From positions 1-46,455 of the forward strand of contig JAFUSC010000162.1 in NCBI GenBank assembly GCA_017467705.1: a stretch of DNA of 46,455 nucleotides. The letters run 5' to 3'. The notes beneath the pieces were generated by a model. That model worked only from the letters and a program-made list of their open reading frames with translations. It was not told the origin of the DNA and did no database searches. Both the position numbers and the translations under genes were made by a program. This document shows positions 22,212-29,905 of this stretch, one piece after another. How positions within the stretch are numbered: position 1 is the first letter of the stretch; each line of letters begins with the position of its first letter. This DNA is from Prevotella sp. Its GTDB lineage: Bacteria > Bacteroidota > Bacteroidia > Bacteroidales > Bacteroidaceae.

Positions 22212-23513
22212 TCAAAGATTCACATCATTTAACACTTTTGCTGTTGCTCCCGCCTTGCTCATGACGTAGTCGCCGGCGGCTTTGCCGCGACGTTGCAGCT
22301 CGTCGGGTTGCTTGATGAACGCATCCATGCAACGGGCAAAGTCATCGTAATTCATGATTTCGATGCCACCGCCACAGGCTTTCAGTTCCTGTGCTTCCTG
22401 GAACTTCTGGTTGTTGGGGCCGAAGATAACAGGAACGCCCCACACGGCAGCTTCCACCGTGTTGTGGATGCTCACGCCGAAACCGCCGCCGACATAAGTC
22501 ACGTCAGCATAACGGTAGATGCTGGAGAGCTTTCCGAAGCAATTGACAATCAAGACATCCGCATCGCTGACGGAGTATTCCTTCTCTGCATCAGTATAGC
22601 GCACATAGCTCAGTCCTGACAAGGCTTTCTCGATCTGCTGCAAATGGTCTTCACCGATGACATGCGGCGCGATAACCAGTTTCCAGCCCGGATGTTCCTT
22701 GAAGTAACGGATAAAGATTTCCTCATCGGGCGGCCACGATGAGCCGGCCACAAAGCAAGGGGCAGCCCCCTCCAAACCTCCCCGAGGGGAGGCTTTTGCT
22801 GCGCCTTGGACATTAGTGTCCCCCTTGGGGGACGAAAGGGGGGCTGCTAAGAACTCTTCCACAATGGGCAACTGCCGTGCCTGCTCCTTGATTTGCAGCA
22901 CGCGGTCGAAACGGGTGTCGCCCACCACTGTCACGTCAGTAATGCCGATGCTGGCGAGTAGCTCGCGGCTCACATCGTTCTGCACATAGAAATGGGTAAA
23001 GCACTTCAGCACACGGCCATACTGCCGTCCGTACCAACGGAAGAACACCTGACTGGGACGGAAGATGCTGCTGACGCTGTAGACGGGCACGCCGCGATGT
23101 TTCAGGATGTGCAGGTAGTTATACCAGAACTCGTACTTGATGAAGAACGCCATGACGGGGCGCACGGTACGCAGGAAGCGGCGTGCGTTGGTGATGGTGT
23201 CCAGCGGCAGGTAGCAGATGATGTCAGCCCCTTCGTAGTTTTTGCGCACTTCATAGCCCGAGGGTGAGAAGAACGTCAGCAGAATCTTATACTCAGGATG
23301 TTCGCGCCGCAGCTGTTCCATGAGCGGACGGCCCTGCTCGAACTCACCGAGTGAGGCAGCATGAAACCAGACGTACTTCGCCTGCGGGTCCACCTGTTCG
23401 CGCAACACCCTGACGGCATCACGCTCACCACGCCACATCTTGCGGACCTTCTCATTGAAGAGGCTCGCAATGGCCACACCCAGCTGGTAGAGGTAGATGA
23501 TGAGATTATACAT
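22212..23513 (-). CDS. waaA: Kdo transferase (lipid A glycosyltransferase)
   Basis: 433 residues. It transfers Kdo from CMP-Kdo to lipid A precursor at the inner membrane. N-terminal membrane helix (residues 1-20), then the hallmark WFHAASLGEFEQGRPL (50-65) with the catalytic Glu. LLTFFSPSGYE, MAFFIKYEFWYN, YSVSSIFRPSQVFFRWYG and VVGDTRFDRV complete the N-domain. The C-domain has VAGSSWPPDEE, LVIAPHV, YVGGGFGVSIHNTVEAAVWGVPVIFGPNNQKFQEA. Between EEF and CFVAGSS, residues about 222-252 (AAPLSSPKGDTNV...SPRGGLEGAAP) are an in-frame insertion derived from a palindromic element. It falls at the linker between the two Rossmann domains, where it may be tolerated. Downstream of gltX and the DUF559 gene. 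Confidence 0.92.
   Translation of the reverse strand: MYNLIIYLYQLGVAIASLFNEKVRKMWRGERDAVRVLREQVDPQAKYVWFHAASLGEFEQGRPLMEQLRREHPEYKILLTFFSPSGYEVRKNYEGADIICYLPLDTITNARRFLRTVRPVMAFFIKYEFWYNYLHILKHRGVPVYSVSSIFRPSQVFFRWYGRQYGRVLKCFTHFYVQNDVSRELLASIGITDVTVVGDTRFDRVLQIKEQARQLPIVEEFLAAPLSSPKGDTNVQGAAKASPRGGLEGAAPCFVAGSSWPPDEEIFIRYFKEHPGWKLVIAPHVIGEDHLQQIEKALSGLSYVRYTDAEKEYSVSDADVLIVNCFGKLSSIYRYADVTYVGGGFGVSIHNTVEAAVWGVPVIFGPNNQKFQEAQELKACGGGIEIMNYDDFARCMDAFIKQPDELQRRGKAAGDYVMSKAGATAKVLNDVNL
22758..22848. repeat. double palindromic element inserted in waaA
   Basis: Contains CCTCCCC-GAG-GGGAGG (22777-22792) and GTCCCCCTTGGGGGAC (22818-22833), bounded by CAGCCCCC (22763) and GGGGGGCTG (22838). The half at 22818-22848 is homologous to the element at the end of gltX (23940-23972). 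No stop codon arises in the used frame. Confidence 0.8.
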
Positions 23514-23515
23514 AA

Positions 23516-23546
23516 GCCCCCCCTACTGCCCCCGAGGGGGCTTCAT
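23516..23546. repeat. palindromic element between waaA and DUF559 gene
   Basis: AAGCCCCC...GCCCCCGAGGGGGC with GGGGGCTT: a G/C-run palindrome of the same class as those within waaA and gltX. It lies directly behind the DUF559 gene and 3 bp in front of waaA. Confidence 0.7.
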
Positions 23547-23551
23547 ATGTT

Positions 23552-23926
23552 CTATTCATACAAGTTTTCTTCTATTTTTCTTAGCACGTCGTTTATGTTT
23601 CTAAACAACTCGTCGTTAGTGAATCTTATTACTCTATAGTTTCTGCTTTCCAACCATTCCGTGCGTTGCTGGTCGTTCTGCTTCTGTTGTAATGTTTGGT
23701 GATATCCTCCATCCATCTCTATGATGAGTCTGTGGGACATACAAACGAAGTCTACAATGTAGTCACCGATAATGTGTTGCCGCTTAAACGTCACACCCAG
23801 TCCGTCTGCCTTCAGGTATTGCCAAAGCAGAGCTTCTGCCTCTGTGGGATTATTCCTGTTGTGCTGTGCATTCTTCTTTAGAATGTCATACTGCGCTGTG
23901 TCTGCCGTCTGATAGTCGTATTTCAT
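23552..23926 (-). CDS. DUF559 endonuclease-like protein
   Basis: 124 residues of the DUF559 family, a very-short-patch-repair/restriction-endonuclease-like fold. Motifs: NPTEAEALLWQYLK, FKRQHIIGDYIVDFVC (catalytic Asp), HRLIIEMDGGYHQTLQQKQND (Glu-x-Asp), and NYRVIRFTNDEL. These blocks are the complete family pattern, so it is likely active as a single-domain nuclease or nickase. The gene is only 3 bp from the gltX stop and 38 bp from the waaA start, and it is flanked on both sides by C/G-run palindromes. This position inside a housekeeping operon suggests that it came in together with the repeats. Its biological role is not established. Confidence 0.85.
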   Translation of the reverse strand: MKYDYQTADTAQYDILKKNAQHNRNNPTEAEALLWQYLKADGLGVTFKRQHIIGDYIVDFVCMSHRLIIEMDGGYHQTLQQKQNDQQRTEWLESRNYRVIRFTNDELFRNINDVLRKIEENLYE

Positions 23927-23929
23927 GGA

Positions 23930-25513
23930 CTACACATTTGTGTCCCCCTCGGGGGACGACAGGGGGGCTCCCAGTACTTCTATTGCCCGCTTCATGCGCT
24001 TGATGGTCTCTTCCTTGCCGAGGAAGGCAGAGATGTCGAACATGCCGGGGCCCTTGCCCTCGCCGACCAGCGTCAGGCGCCAGGCGTTCATGATGTTGCC
24101 CAGCTTGTAGCCCTTCTGCTCTATCCACGCATGGACCATCTGCTCTTGGTTCTCCAACGAGAAGTCGTCGATGCCCTGCAACACGTCCATGAGCTCCATC
24201 AGCTGCTGTGCCGAGCCCGGCTCAGCTCCTTCGGGAGAGCAGGAGGGGGTCTTCCAGCGTTTCTTCACCGTCTTCTCGTCGTACTGCGTGGGGGCTTCGA
24301 AGAAGAACGAGCACAGCGGCCACAGCTCCTTGACGAAGTTGACGCGGTCCTTCATCATGCTGACCACCTGCGTGATGCGCTCCTTCGAGTCCGTCACGCC
24401 GTGTTCACGGCAGATGGGTTCGAAGAGCGTGGCAATCTCCTCTGCTGACTTCTTCAGAATATACTCATGGTTGAACCAGATGCCTTTCTCGTAGGCAAAC
24501 TTCGCACCGGCCTTCGAGCACTTCGTGATGTCGAACAGCGGCACCAGCTCGTCGAGCGTGAACAGCTCCTGCTCCGTGCCGGGGTTCCAGCCCAACAGGG
24601 CGAGGAAGTTGATGACGGCTTCGGGGAAGTAACCATCCTCCCGATAGCCACGGCTGACGTCGCCTGTCTTGGGATCGTGCCACTCCAAGGGGAACACGGG
24701 GAATCCCAGCCGGTCGCCGTCGCGCTTGCTGAGCTTACCTTTGCCGTCAGGCTTCAGCAGCAGCGGCAGGTGGGCAAACTGCGGCATGGTGTCCTCCCAA
24801 CCGAAGGCGCGGTAGAGCAGCACATGCAGCGGTGCCGAGGGCAACCACTCCTCACCACGGATGACGTGCGAGATTTCCATCAGGTGGTCATCGACGATGT
24901 TGGCCAAGTGATAGGTGGGCAACTGGTCAGCACTCTTGTAGAGCACCTTGTCATCCAGTATGTCGCTCTGCACGCGCACTTCACCACGAATGAGGTCGTT
25001 GACCAGCACCGTCTCGCCCGGCTCAATCTTGAAGCGCACCACGTACTGATGGCCGTCAGCCACCAACCGCTCCACCTCTTCCTGAGGCAGGGTGAGCGAG
25101 TTGCGCATCATGCCGCGCGTCTTGGCGTCGTACTGGAAGTTCTGTATCTCCTGCCGCTTCTGCTCCAGCTCCTGCGGTGTGTCGAAGGCAATGTATGCCT
25201 TGCCGTTGTCAAGCAGCTGCTTCACGTATTGCTTGTAGATGTCGCGCCGCTCACTCTGGCGGTAAGGTCCCTTGTCGCCTCCGTAGGACACGCCTTCATC
25301 GAAACGGATGCCGAGCCAGCGGAACGACTCGATGATATACTCCTCAGCACCCGGCACGAAGCGCGTGCTGTCAGTATCTTCAATACGGAACACTAAGTCG
25401 CCGCCATGCTGACGTGCGAACAGATAATTATACAATGCGGTGCGCACGCCGCCAATGTGCAGCGCGCCCGTCGGACTTGGTGCAAAACGCACTCTAACTC
25501 TTCTTTCTGACAT
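23930..25513 (-). CDS. gltX: glutamyl-tRNA synthetase
   Basis: 527 residues from [16 protein letters not shown]; a TTG start at 25534 is rejected because the short form gives the canonical N-terminus. Class I synthetase charging tRNA-Glu. HIGH-type motif [16 protein letters not shown]-type motif [10 protein letters not shown], and family blocks [24 protein letters not shown] and [11 protein letters not shown] are present. Two palindromic-element insertions keep the frame: one of about 12 residues in the anticodon-binding region ([12 protein letters not shown], residues 422-433) and one forming the last 13 residues including the stop ([12 protein letters not shown]). It leads the gltX-DUF559-waaA transcript. 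Confidence 0.93.
   Translation of the reverse strand: MSERRVRVRFAPSPTGALHIGGVRTALYNYLFARQHGGDLVFRIEDTDSTRFVPGAEEYIIESFRWLGIRFDEGVSYGGDKGPYRQSERRDIYKQYVKQLLDNGKAYIAFDTPQELEQKRQEIQNFQYDAKTRGMMRNSLTLPQEEVERLVADGHQYVVRFKIEPGETVLVNDLIRGEVRVQSDILDDKVLYKSADQLPTYHLANIVDDHLMEISHVIRGEEWLPSAPLHVLLYRAFGWEDTMPQFAHLPLLLKPDGKGKLSKRDGDRLGFPVFPLEWHDPKTGDVSRGYREDGYFPEAVINFLALLGWNPGTEQELFTLDELVPLFDITKCSKAGAKFAYEKGIWFNHEYILKKSAEEIATLFEPICREHGVTDSKERITQVVSMMKDRVNFVKELWPLCSFFFEAPTQYDEKTVKKRWKTPSCSPEGAEPGSAQQLMELMDVLQGIDDFSLENQEQMVHAWIEQKGYKLGNIMNAWRLTLVGEGKGPGMFDISAFLGKEETIKRMKRAIEVLGAPLSSPEGDTNV
23935..23975. repeat. palindromic element forming the gltX 3' end
   Basis: GTCCCCCTCGGGGGAC with an adjoining GGGGGGCT arm. 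It aligns with the element in waaA (both encode PLSSPxGDTNV in the same frame). Here it supplies the gltX stop codon and lies 10 bp from the DUF559 start codon. Confidence 0.8.
24211..24258. repeat. palindromic element inside gltX
   Basis: Two nested hairpins, GAGCCCGGCTC and CTCCTTCGGGAG, followed by an AGGAGGGGGTC arm. It adds [12 protein letters not shown] to the anticodon-binding region without breaking the frame. Confidence 0.65.
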
Positions 25514-25544
25514 GCTTTTTTTGTTATTTCGCAAGAATTTTGTG

Positions 25545-25552
25545 CAAAAGTA
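25545..25552 (-). promoter_or_regulatory. -7 box for gltX
   Basis: Minus-strand TACTTTTG. Transcription would begin near 25538, giving a leader of about 25 nt before the ATG at 25513. Confidence 0.55.
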
Positions 25553-25560
25553 AGCATTTT

Positions 25561-25592
25561 TTTTGATATTAGTGGGATTTTTTTGTAATTTC
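25561..25592 (+). promoter_or_regulatory. promoter of HD-hydrolase gene
   Basis: -33 TTTG (25561-25564) and -7 TAATTTCG (25585-25592, one mismatch to TAnnTTTG) are 20 bp apart. It faces away from the gltX promoter, forming a compact divergent promoter region. Confidence 0.5.
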
Positions 25593-25632
25593 GCACGGTA
25601 AATGCATTGTTTAAGGAAAGAAAGGACAAGAA

Positions 25633-27687
25633 ATGAGTAAAATAAACTTAGTGAGCGACCTCACATGGCGCGAATTGCTGGGCCGCGTCGCACTGGTCAT
25701 CACCAGCGTCATCATCATCGTCTGGGCCATGCCCCGCGACAGTCAGATCACCTTCAAGGTGGAGCAGGGCAAGCCGTGGCGATATGCCGACTTCACGGCG
25801 CCGTTCAACTTCCCCATCTATAAGTCGGAGGCGACGGTCAAGGCTGAGCACGACTCGCTCATGAAACAGTTTGAGCCTTACTACGGCATCGACACCAACG
25901 TGGCAGACGCCATGCTGCGCAAGTTCACGGAAGACTTTGCCGACGGCATACCCGGACTGCCGGGCGACTACGTCAGCATCATTGCCAACCGCCTGCATAC
26001 GCTTTACGACAAGGGCATCATGGCCCCTGCCGACTACGAGCGGCTGCACGCTGACACGTCGCACATGGTGCGCATCGTGTCGGGCAAGGAGGCCATCAGC
26101 GTGCGCATCACCACGCTGCTGTCCACGAAGACAGCCTACGAACAGCTCTACGAAGACCCGCTCGTGGCCACCAAGCGCATGCTGCTGCAACGCTGCAACC
26201 TGAACGACTACATACAGGCAAACCTCGTCTACGACAAGGAGCGCAGCGAGTCGAGCCTCAGCGAGCTCATGGCCAGCGTGCCCATGGCCATCGGGCAGGC
26301 ACAGCGCGGACAGAAAATCATTGACCGCGGACAGATTGTCGACGAGAAGACCCTGCTCACCATCGAATCGTTCATGAAGGAGAGTGAGCGCATACGTGCC
26401 GACCAATCGCAGGTGACGTCGAAGCTGCTCGGTGAGACGCTCTACGTCTGGATCATCATCATGGTCTTCACCATCTACCTAAGCCTGTTCCGCAAAGACT
26501 ACTTCGACCGTTGGCGCTCCATCGCCATGCTTTACGCACTCATCATCATCTTCGCCACCGTTGCCATGCAGATGGTGAGCCACGCCGTGCTGCACGTCTT
26601 CCTGCTGCCGTTCGCCTTCGTGCCCATCATCGTCCGCGTGTTCATGGACTCGCGCACGGCCTTCATCACCCACACGGTCATGGTGCTCATCGTGGCCAGC
26701 GTGCTGCAACACCCGTTCGACTTCATCGCCATTGAGGAGGTCGGCGGACTCGTGGCCATCTACACCCTGCGCGAACTCAGCAGCCGCTCGCAGCTCTTCA
26801 AGAGTGCCGGCATCGTGACCATCGCCATGCTGCTCACCAACCTCGCGCTCGACTGGTTCTACAGCAGCGACATCACCCAGATTGACTACAGCGAATACAA
26901 CTATCTCGCCATCAGCGGTGCCCTGCTCTTCTGCTCTTACCCCGTGCTCTACGTCATTGAAAAGCTCTTCGGCTTCACGTCGAACATCACGCTCATTGAG
27001 CTCAGCGACATGAACAAAGACCTGCTGCGGCGCATGAGCGAGGTGGCTCCCGGCACGTTCAACCACTCCATACAAGTGGGTAACCTGGCCGCCGAGATAG
27101 CCAACAAGATAGGCGCCAAGGCACAGCTCGTGCGCACCGGCGCGCTCTATCACGACATCGGCAAGACCGTCAACCCCATCTACTTCACCGAGAACCAGTC
27201 GGGCATCAGTCCGCACGACCATCTGTCCTACATCGACTCGGCACAGGTCATCATCAGCCACGTCACCGAGGGACTCAAGCTGGCCGAGAAGTATAACCTG
27301 CCCACGGTCATCCGCGACTTCATTGCCACACACCACGGGCAGGGCAAGGCCAAATACTTCTACGTGAAATACAAGAATGAGCACCCCGACGAGCCCGTCG
27401 ACGAGCTGCTGTTCACCTATCCGGGGCCTAATCCCTTCACCCGCGAGCAGGCTATCCTCATGATGGCCGACGCCGTGGAAGCCGCCTCGCGCTCACTGCC
27501 CGACTACACCGAGCAGACCATCCGCGAACTGGTCAACCGCATACTCGACTCACAGGTGGCCGAGGGCTACTTCCGCGAGTGCCCCATCACCTTCCGTGAC
27601 ATTCAGTACGCCAAGACCGTACTCATCGAGAAGCTCAAGACCATCTATCACACCCGCATCAGCTATCCCGAACTGAACAAGCAATAA
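25633..27687 (+). CDS. 7TM-HD family membrane hydrolase (PgpH/YqfF-like c-di-AMP phosphodiesterase)
   Basis: 684 residues. An N-terminal membrane anchor (residues 15-33) and an extracytoplasmic helical domain (7TMR-HDED type, about 40-270) are followed by seven transmembrane helices ([17 protein letters not shown] to [15 protein letters not shown], about 275-440). The C-terminal HD domain has FNHSIQVGN (His477), YHDIGKT (His506-Asp507), [15 protein letters not shown] and the late THHGQGK motif. PgpH/YqfF enzymes of this layout hydrolyse cyclic di-AMP to pApA. Whether this organism makes c-di-AMP cannot be judged here. The gene is monocistronic and diverges from gltX, a common arrangement in Bacteroidales. 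Confidence 0.88.
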   Translation: MSKINLVSDLTWRELLGRVALVITSVIIIVWAMPRDSQITFKVEQGKPWRYADFTAPFNFPIYKSEATVKAEHDSLMKQFEPYYGIDTNVADAMLRKFTEDFADGIPGLPGDYVSIIANRLHTLYDKGIMAPADYERLHADTSHMVRIVSGKEAISVRITTLLSTKTAYEQLYEDPLVATKRMLLQRCNLNDYIQANLVYDKERSESSLSELMASVPMAIGQAQRGQKIIDRGQIVDEKTLLTIESFMKESERIRADQSQVTSKLLGETLYVWIIIMVFTIYLSLFRKDYFDRWRSIAMLYALIIIFATVAMQMVSHAVLHVFLLPFAFVPIIVRVFMDSRTAFITHTVMVLIVASVLQHPFDFIAIEEVGGLVAIYTLRELSSRSQLFKSAGIVTIAMLLTNLALDWFYSSDITQIDYSEYNYLAISGALLFCSYPVLYVIEKLFGFTSNITLIELSDMNKDLLRRMSEVAPGTFNHSIQVGNLAAEIANKIGAKAQLVRTGALYHDIGKTVNPIYFTENQSGISPHDHLSYIDSAQVIISHVTEGLKLAEKYNLPTVIRDFIATHHGQGKAKYFYVKYKNEHPDEPVDELLFTYPGPNPFTREQAILMMADAVEAASRSLPDYTEQTIRELVNRILDSQVAEGYFRECPITFRDIQYAKTVLIEKLKTIYHTRISYPELNKQ

Positions 27688-27760
27688 CGGCCCGCCCAAG
27701 CACACTTCATTTCCTCCCCTGACGGGACACGACTTTCATTCTTTTGATATAAAAACCCGG

Positions 27761-27793
27761 AATAGGCGATTCAGTAACCCTGAACCGCCTATT
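27761..27793. terminator. hairpin behind HD-hydrolase gene
   Basis: AATAGGCGATTCAG (27761-27774) pairs with CTGAACCGCCTATT (27780-27793) over 14 bp with one mismatch around TAACC. It lacks a good T-run, so it may be a terminator stem or the entry motif of the adjoining repeat array. Confidence 0.5.
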
Positions 27794-27795
27794 TC

Positions 27796-28016
27796 AATAA
27801 GTAATAAGTAACATATTTAAAAGTAATAAGTGACTTATTGCTCGGTAATAAGTAACATATTACTCGGTAATAAGTAACTTATTACTTTCCAATAAGTGAC
27901 TTATTACATTTCTAAACTGCCGCTACAGATTCATAATAGTGCCGTTTTCTGATGAGTAAACTGCCGTTTTCCAATAAACGAACCACCGTTTTCCAATAAA
28001 CGAACCGCCTTTTCCC
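27796..28016. repeat. 22-bp periodic repeat array, locus 4 (about 10 units)
   Basis: Five 15-bp dyads of the form AATAAGT-N-AC(T/A)TATT start at 27803, 27825, 27847, 27869 and 27891, each 22 bp apart. They are separated by 7-nt spacers (taaaagt, gctcggt, actcggt, actttcc). From 27912, with a single 1-nt slip in phase, the array continues as units of the AACTGCCGTTT type at 27912, 27934, 27956, 27978 and 28000 (GTAAACTGCCGTTTTCC, ACGAACCACCGTTTTCC). Two core families are thus joined in one array, the clearest sign that loci 1-6 are one repeat class. Confidence 0.85.
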
Positions 28017-28034
28017 GTCTGGTGCCACGGCGTA

Positions 28035-28088
28035 CTGTGTGCGCAAACACAGCCCTAAAAACCTGCACAATTTGCACGTTTTGTGCAG
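28035..28088. promoter_or_regulatory. paired inverted repeats upstream of OmpP1 gene (candidate operator)
   Basis: CTGTGT-N6-ACACAG (28035-28052) and CTGCACAA-N10-TTGTGCAG (28063-28088) lie 70-125 bp upstream of the -7 box at 28160. Both share CTG(T/C)(G/A) half-sites, suggesting binding of a dimeric regulator. No regulator is identified. Confidence 0.4.
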
Positions 28089-28159
28089 AAATGTGCAGAT
28101 TTTTAGTTAATTTATATTAATTCAAGGCTATTTCATACGGCTGTTTAGAACAATCGCTA

Positions 28160-28167
28160 TACCTTTG
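28160..28167 (+). promoter_or_regulatory. -7 box for OmpP1 gene
   Basis: TACCTTTG, consensus -7. The -33 region is not canonical. The leader would be about 57 nt and A-rich. Confidence 0.6.
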
Positions 28168-28230
28168 CAGCCGTTTTAAGACAAAACAACAATTTAAAAG
28201 ACAAAATAACATTTATAACAAATTCAGAAG

Positions 28231-29709
28231 ATGAAAAAGTTTTTTCTATCGGCAATTGTTTTCACGATGACATCGGTGAGCGCCTTGGCTGGCGGCATCC
28301 TCACCAACACTAACCAGAGTGTTTTATTTTTAAAGAATCCCGCGCGCGATGCAGCCATCGGGCTTGATGGCGTCTACAGCAACCCCGCCGGCGTGGCGTT
28401 CATGCCGCAGGGCTTCCATCTGGCCTTCAACTGGCAGTATGCTCACCAGACGCGCACCATCACCAGCGTCAATCCCGTCTTTGCACTGGGACGCAAGAAC
28501 GGCGGCAGCGACACCAAGATATTCGAAGGCGTGGCCGACGCCCCCATCATTCCCTCACTGCAAGCAGCCTACAACGTGGGCGACTGGAGCATGCAGTTCA
28601 ACTTCTCCGTGCCCGGCGGTGGCGGCAAGTGTGAGTTTGCCGACGGTCTGGGCTCGTTCGAGAGCGTGGTGGGCAGCATTGCCAACATGCTGCAGCCGCT
28701 GGGCGCTCAGGGCTACGACATGGACGGCTACATGCGCGGACGCCAATACTACTACGGTTTCCAGCTGGGAGCTGCCTACAAGGTGACGCCTGACTTCTCC
28801 GTCTACGGCGGTATGCGCCTGCTCTACGGCGACGCCACCTACAAGGCAAAGATCAGTAACATTCAGGTGAAGACGGCCGGCGGCTACGTTGACTTCAGTG
28901 ACTTCATGATGCAGGCCACGGGAACGGTTGAGGGCAATCTGGCACAGGTCAATGCAGGCATTGCACAGTATCAGGCCCTCGGCTTGGAAGCGCCTGCCGA
29001 ACTGCTGGCCACGAAGGCACAGCTGGAGGGCACGCAGCAGAGTCTCGGCAACCTGCAGAAGTATGCACAGGGTGTCAACCTGCTCTGCAACCAGACCAGT
29101 CTGGGCATCGCACCCGTCATCGGCGTTGACTACAAGTTCGGTCAGTTCAACATCGCCGCCAAGTATGAGTTCAAGACGCAGATCCGCATGAAGAACGAGT
29201 CAACCGTCAACGAGGCCAGCGAGATAGCAGCCGTCAACAAGTTCCGCGACGGCGAGGAGGTGAACGAGGACGCACCCGCCCTGCTCACCGTCGGTGTGCA
29301 GTGGAAGCCCGTCGACGCCGTCAGCCTCAACGTCGGCTATCATCACTTCTACGACAAGAACGTCAACTGGTATAACAACACGCAGGAGCTGCTTGACGGT
29401 GGTTCTAACGAGTATCTGGCCGGTGTGGAGTGGGACATCAACGACCGCCTGAACGTGTCGCTCGGCGGACAGCTCACCCGCTATCAGCTGACTGACGCCT
29501 ACATGAACGACATGTCGTTCGTGGTCAACAGCTACAGCCTCGGCTTCGGTTTCAGCTACAAGGTGAAGGACAACATCACCCTGACGGCCGCTTACTTCCA
29601 GACCAACTACGACAACTACGACCGCGTGACATCCACGGAGCCGCAGGTCAGCGACTCATTCACCCGCACCAACCGCGTGCTCGGTCTGGGCGTACAGGTG
29701 GATATTTGA
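28231..29709 (+). CDS. OmpP1/FadL-family outer-membrane transporter
   Basis: 492 residues with signal peptide MKKFFLSAIVFTMTSVSALAGG. The N-terminal plug motif NTNQSVLFLKNPARDAAIGLDGVYSNPAGVAFMPQGFHLAFNWQY is diagnostic for the OmpP1/FadL/TodX family (NPAG hatch). The remaining residues form the long beta-barrel (SLNVGYHHFYDKNVNWYNNTQEL, NEYLAGVEWDINDRLNVSLGGQLTRY) ending in a C-terminal strand VLGLGVQVDI. FadL proteins move hydrophobic molecules such as fatty acids across the outer membrane; the substrate here is unknown. Monocistronic, with its own promoter, possible operators and a strong terminator. Confidence 0.9.
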   Translation: MKKFFLSAIVFTMTSVSALAGGILTNTNQSVLFLKNPARDAAIGLDGVYSNPAGVAFMPQGFHLAFNWQYAHQTRTITSVNPVFALGRKNGGSDTKIFEGVADAPIIPSLQAAYNVGDWSMQFNFSVPGGGGKCEFADGLGSFESVVGSIANMLQPLGAQGYDMDGYMRGRQYYYGFQLGAAYKVTPDFSVYGGMRLLYGDATYKAKISNIQVKTAGGYVDFSDFMMQATGTVEGNLAQVNAGIAQYQALGLEAPAELLATKAQLEGTQQSLGNLQKYAQGVNLLCNQTSLGIAPVIGVDYKFGQFNIAAKYEFKTQIRMKNESTVNEASEIAAVNKFRDGEEVNEDAPALLTVGVQWKPVDAVSLNVGYHHFYDKNVNWYNNTQELLDGGSNEYLAGVEWDINDRLNVSLGGQLTRYQLTDAYMNDMSFVVNSYSLGFGFSYKVKDNITLTAAYFQTNYDNYDRVTSTEPQVSDSFTRTNRVLGLGVQVDI

Positions 29710-29719
29710 TAAATACAAA

Positions 29720-29773
29720 AAAGTTTGCTACCGCCGAAGTCAAAATATGACTTCAAGGGCGGTAGCAAACTTT
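29720..29773. terminator. strong bidirectional terminator
   Basis: AAAGTTTGCTACCGCC (29720-29735) pairs perfectly with GGCGGTAGCAAACTTT (29758-29773), and inside it GAAGTCA pairs with TGACTTC. A/T runs on both sides let it serve the OmpP1 gene and, in the other direction, the Omp28 operon. Confidence 0.85.
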
Positions 29774-29809
29774 AAATTCTAAACTCTTAATTACTTAATC
29801 ACGACCTTG

Positions 29810-29905
29810 AGCTAAAGCTCGAGCTCGTTCTTGCGTCCCTATGGTAGCAAGCGGCACAGCCGAGCGCACGCTCGACAAAGCGTGAGCAAGCTCAGCTTTG
29901 TGCTC
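29810..29905. mobile_element. 96-bp palindrome-rich insert between 17-bp direct repeats
   Basis: ACTTAATCACGACCTTG occurs at 29793-29809 and again at 29906-29922. These are the last codons and stop region of the T9SS-cargo gene, duplicated. The 96 bp between them hold short palindromes (GAGCT-aa-AGCTC, AGCTCGAGCT, CACGCT/AGCGTG) and a copy of the AGCGGC-AC-AGCCGAGCG word. This structure fits insertion of a small non-coding element with target duplication, although 17 bp is unusually long for a target site. Confidence 0.6.

Noticed and set aside
25511..25534. Upstream TTG start for gltX
   Set aside because: The ATG at 25513 gives the canonical [16 protein letters not shown]-terminus; the TTG form adds seven untypical residues.
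27796..28016. CRISPR array
   Set aside because: Regular spacing, but repeats are 15-bp dyads with only 7-nt partly similar spacers and a 22-bp period; no cas genes are present. The other five loci share this design.
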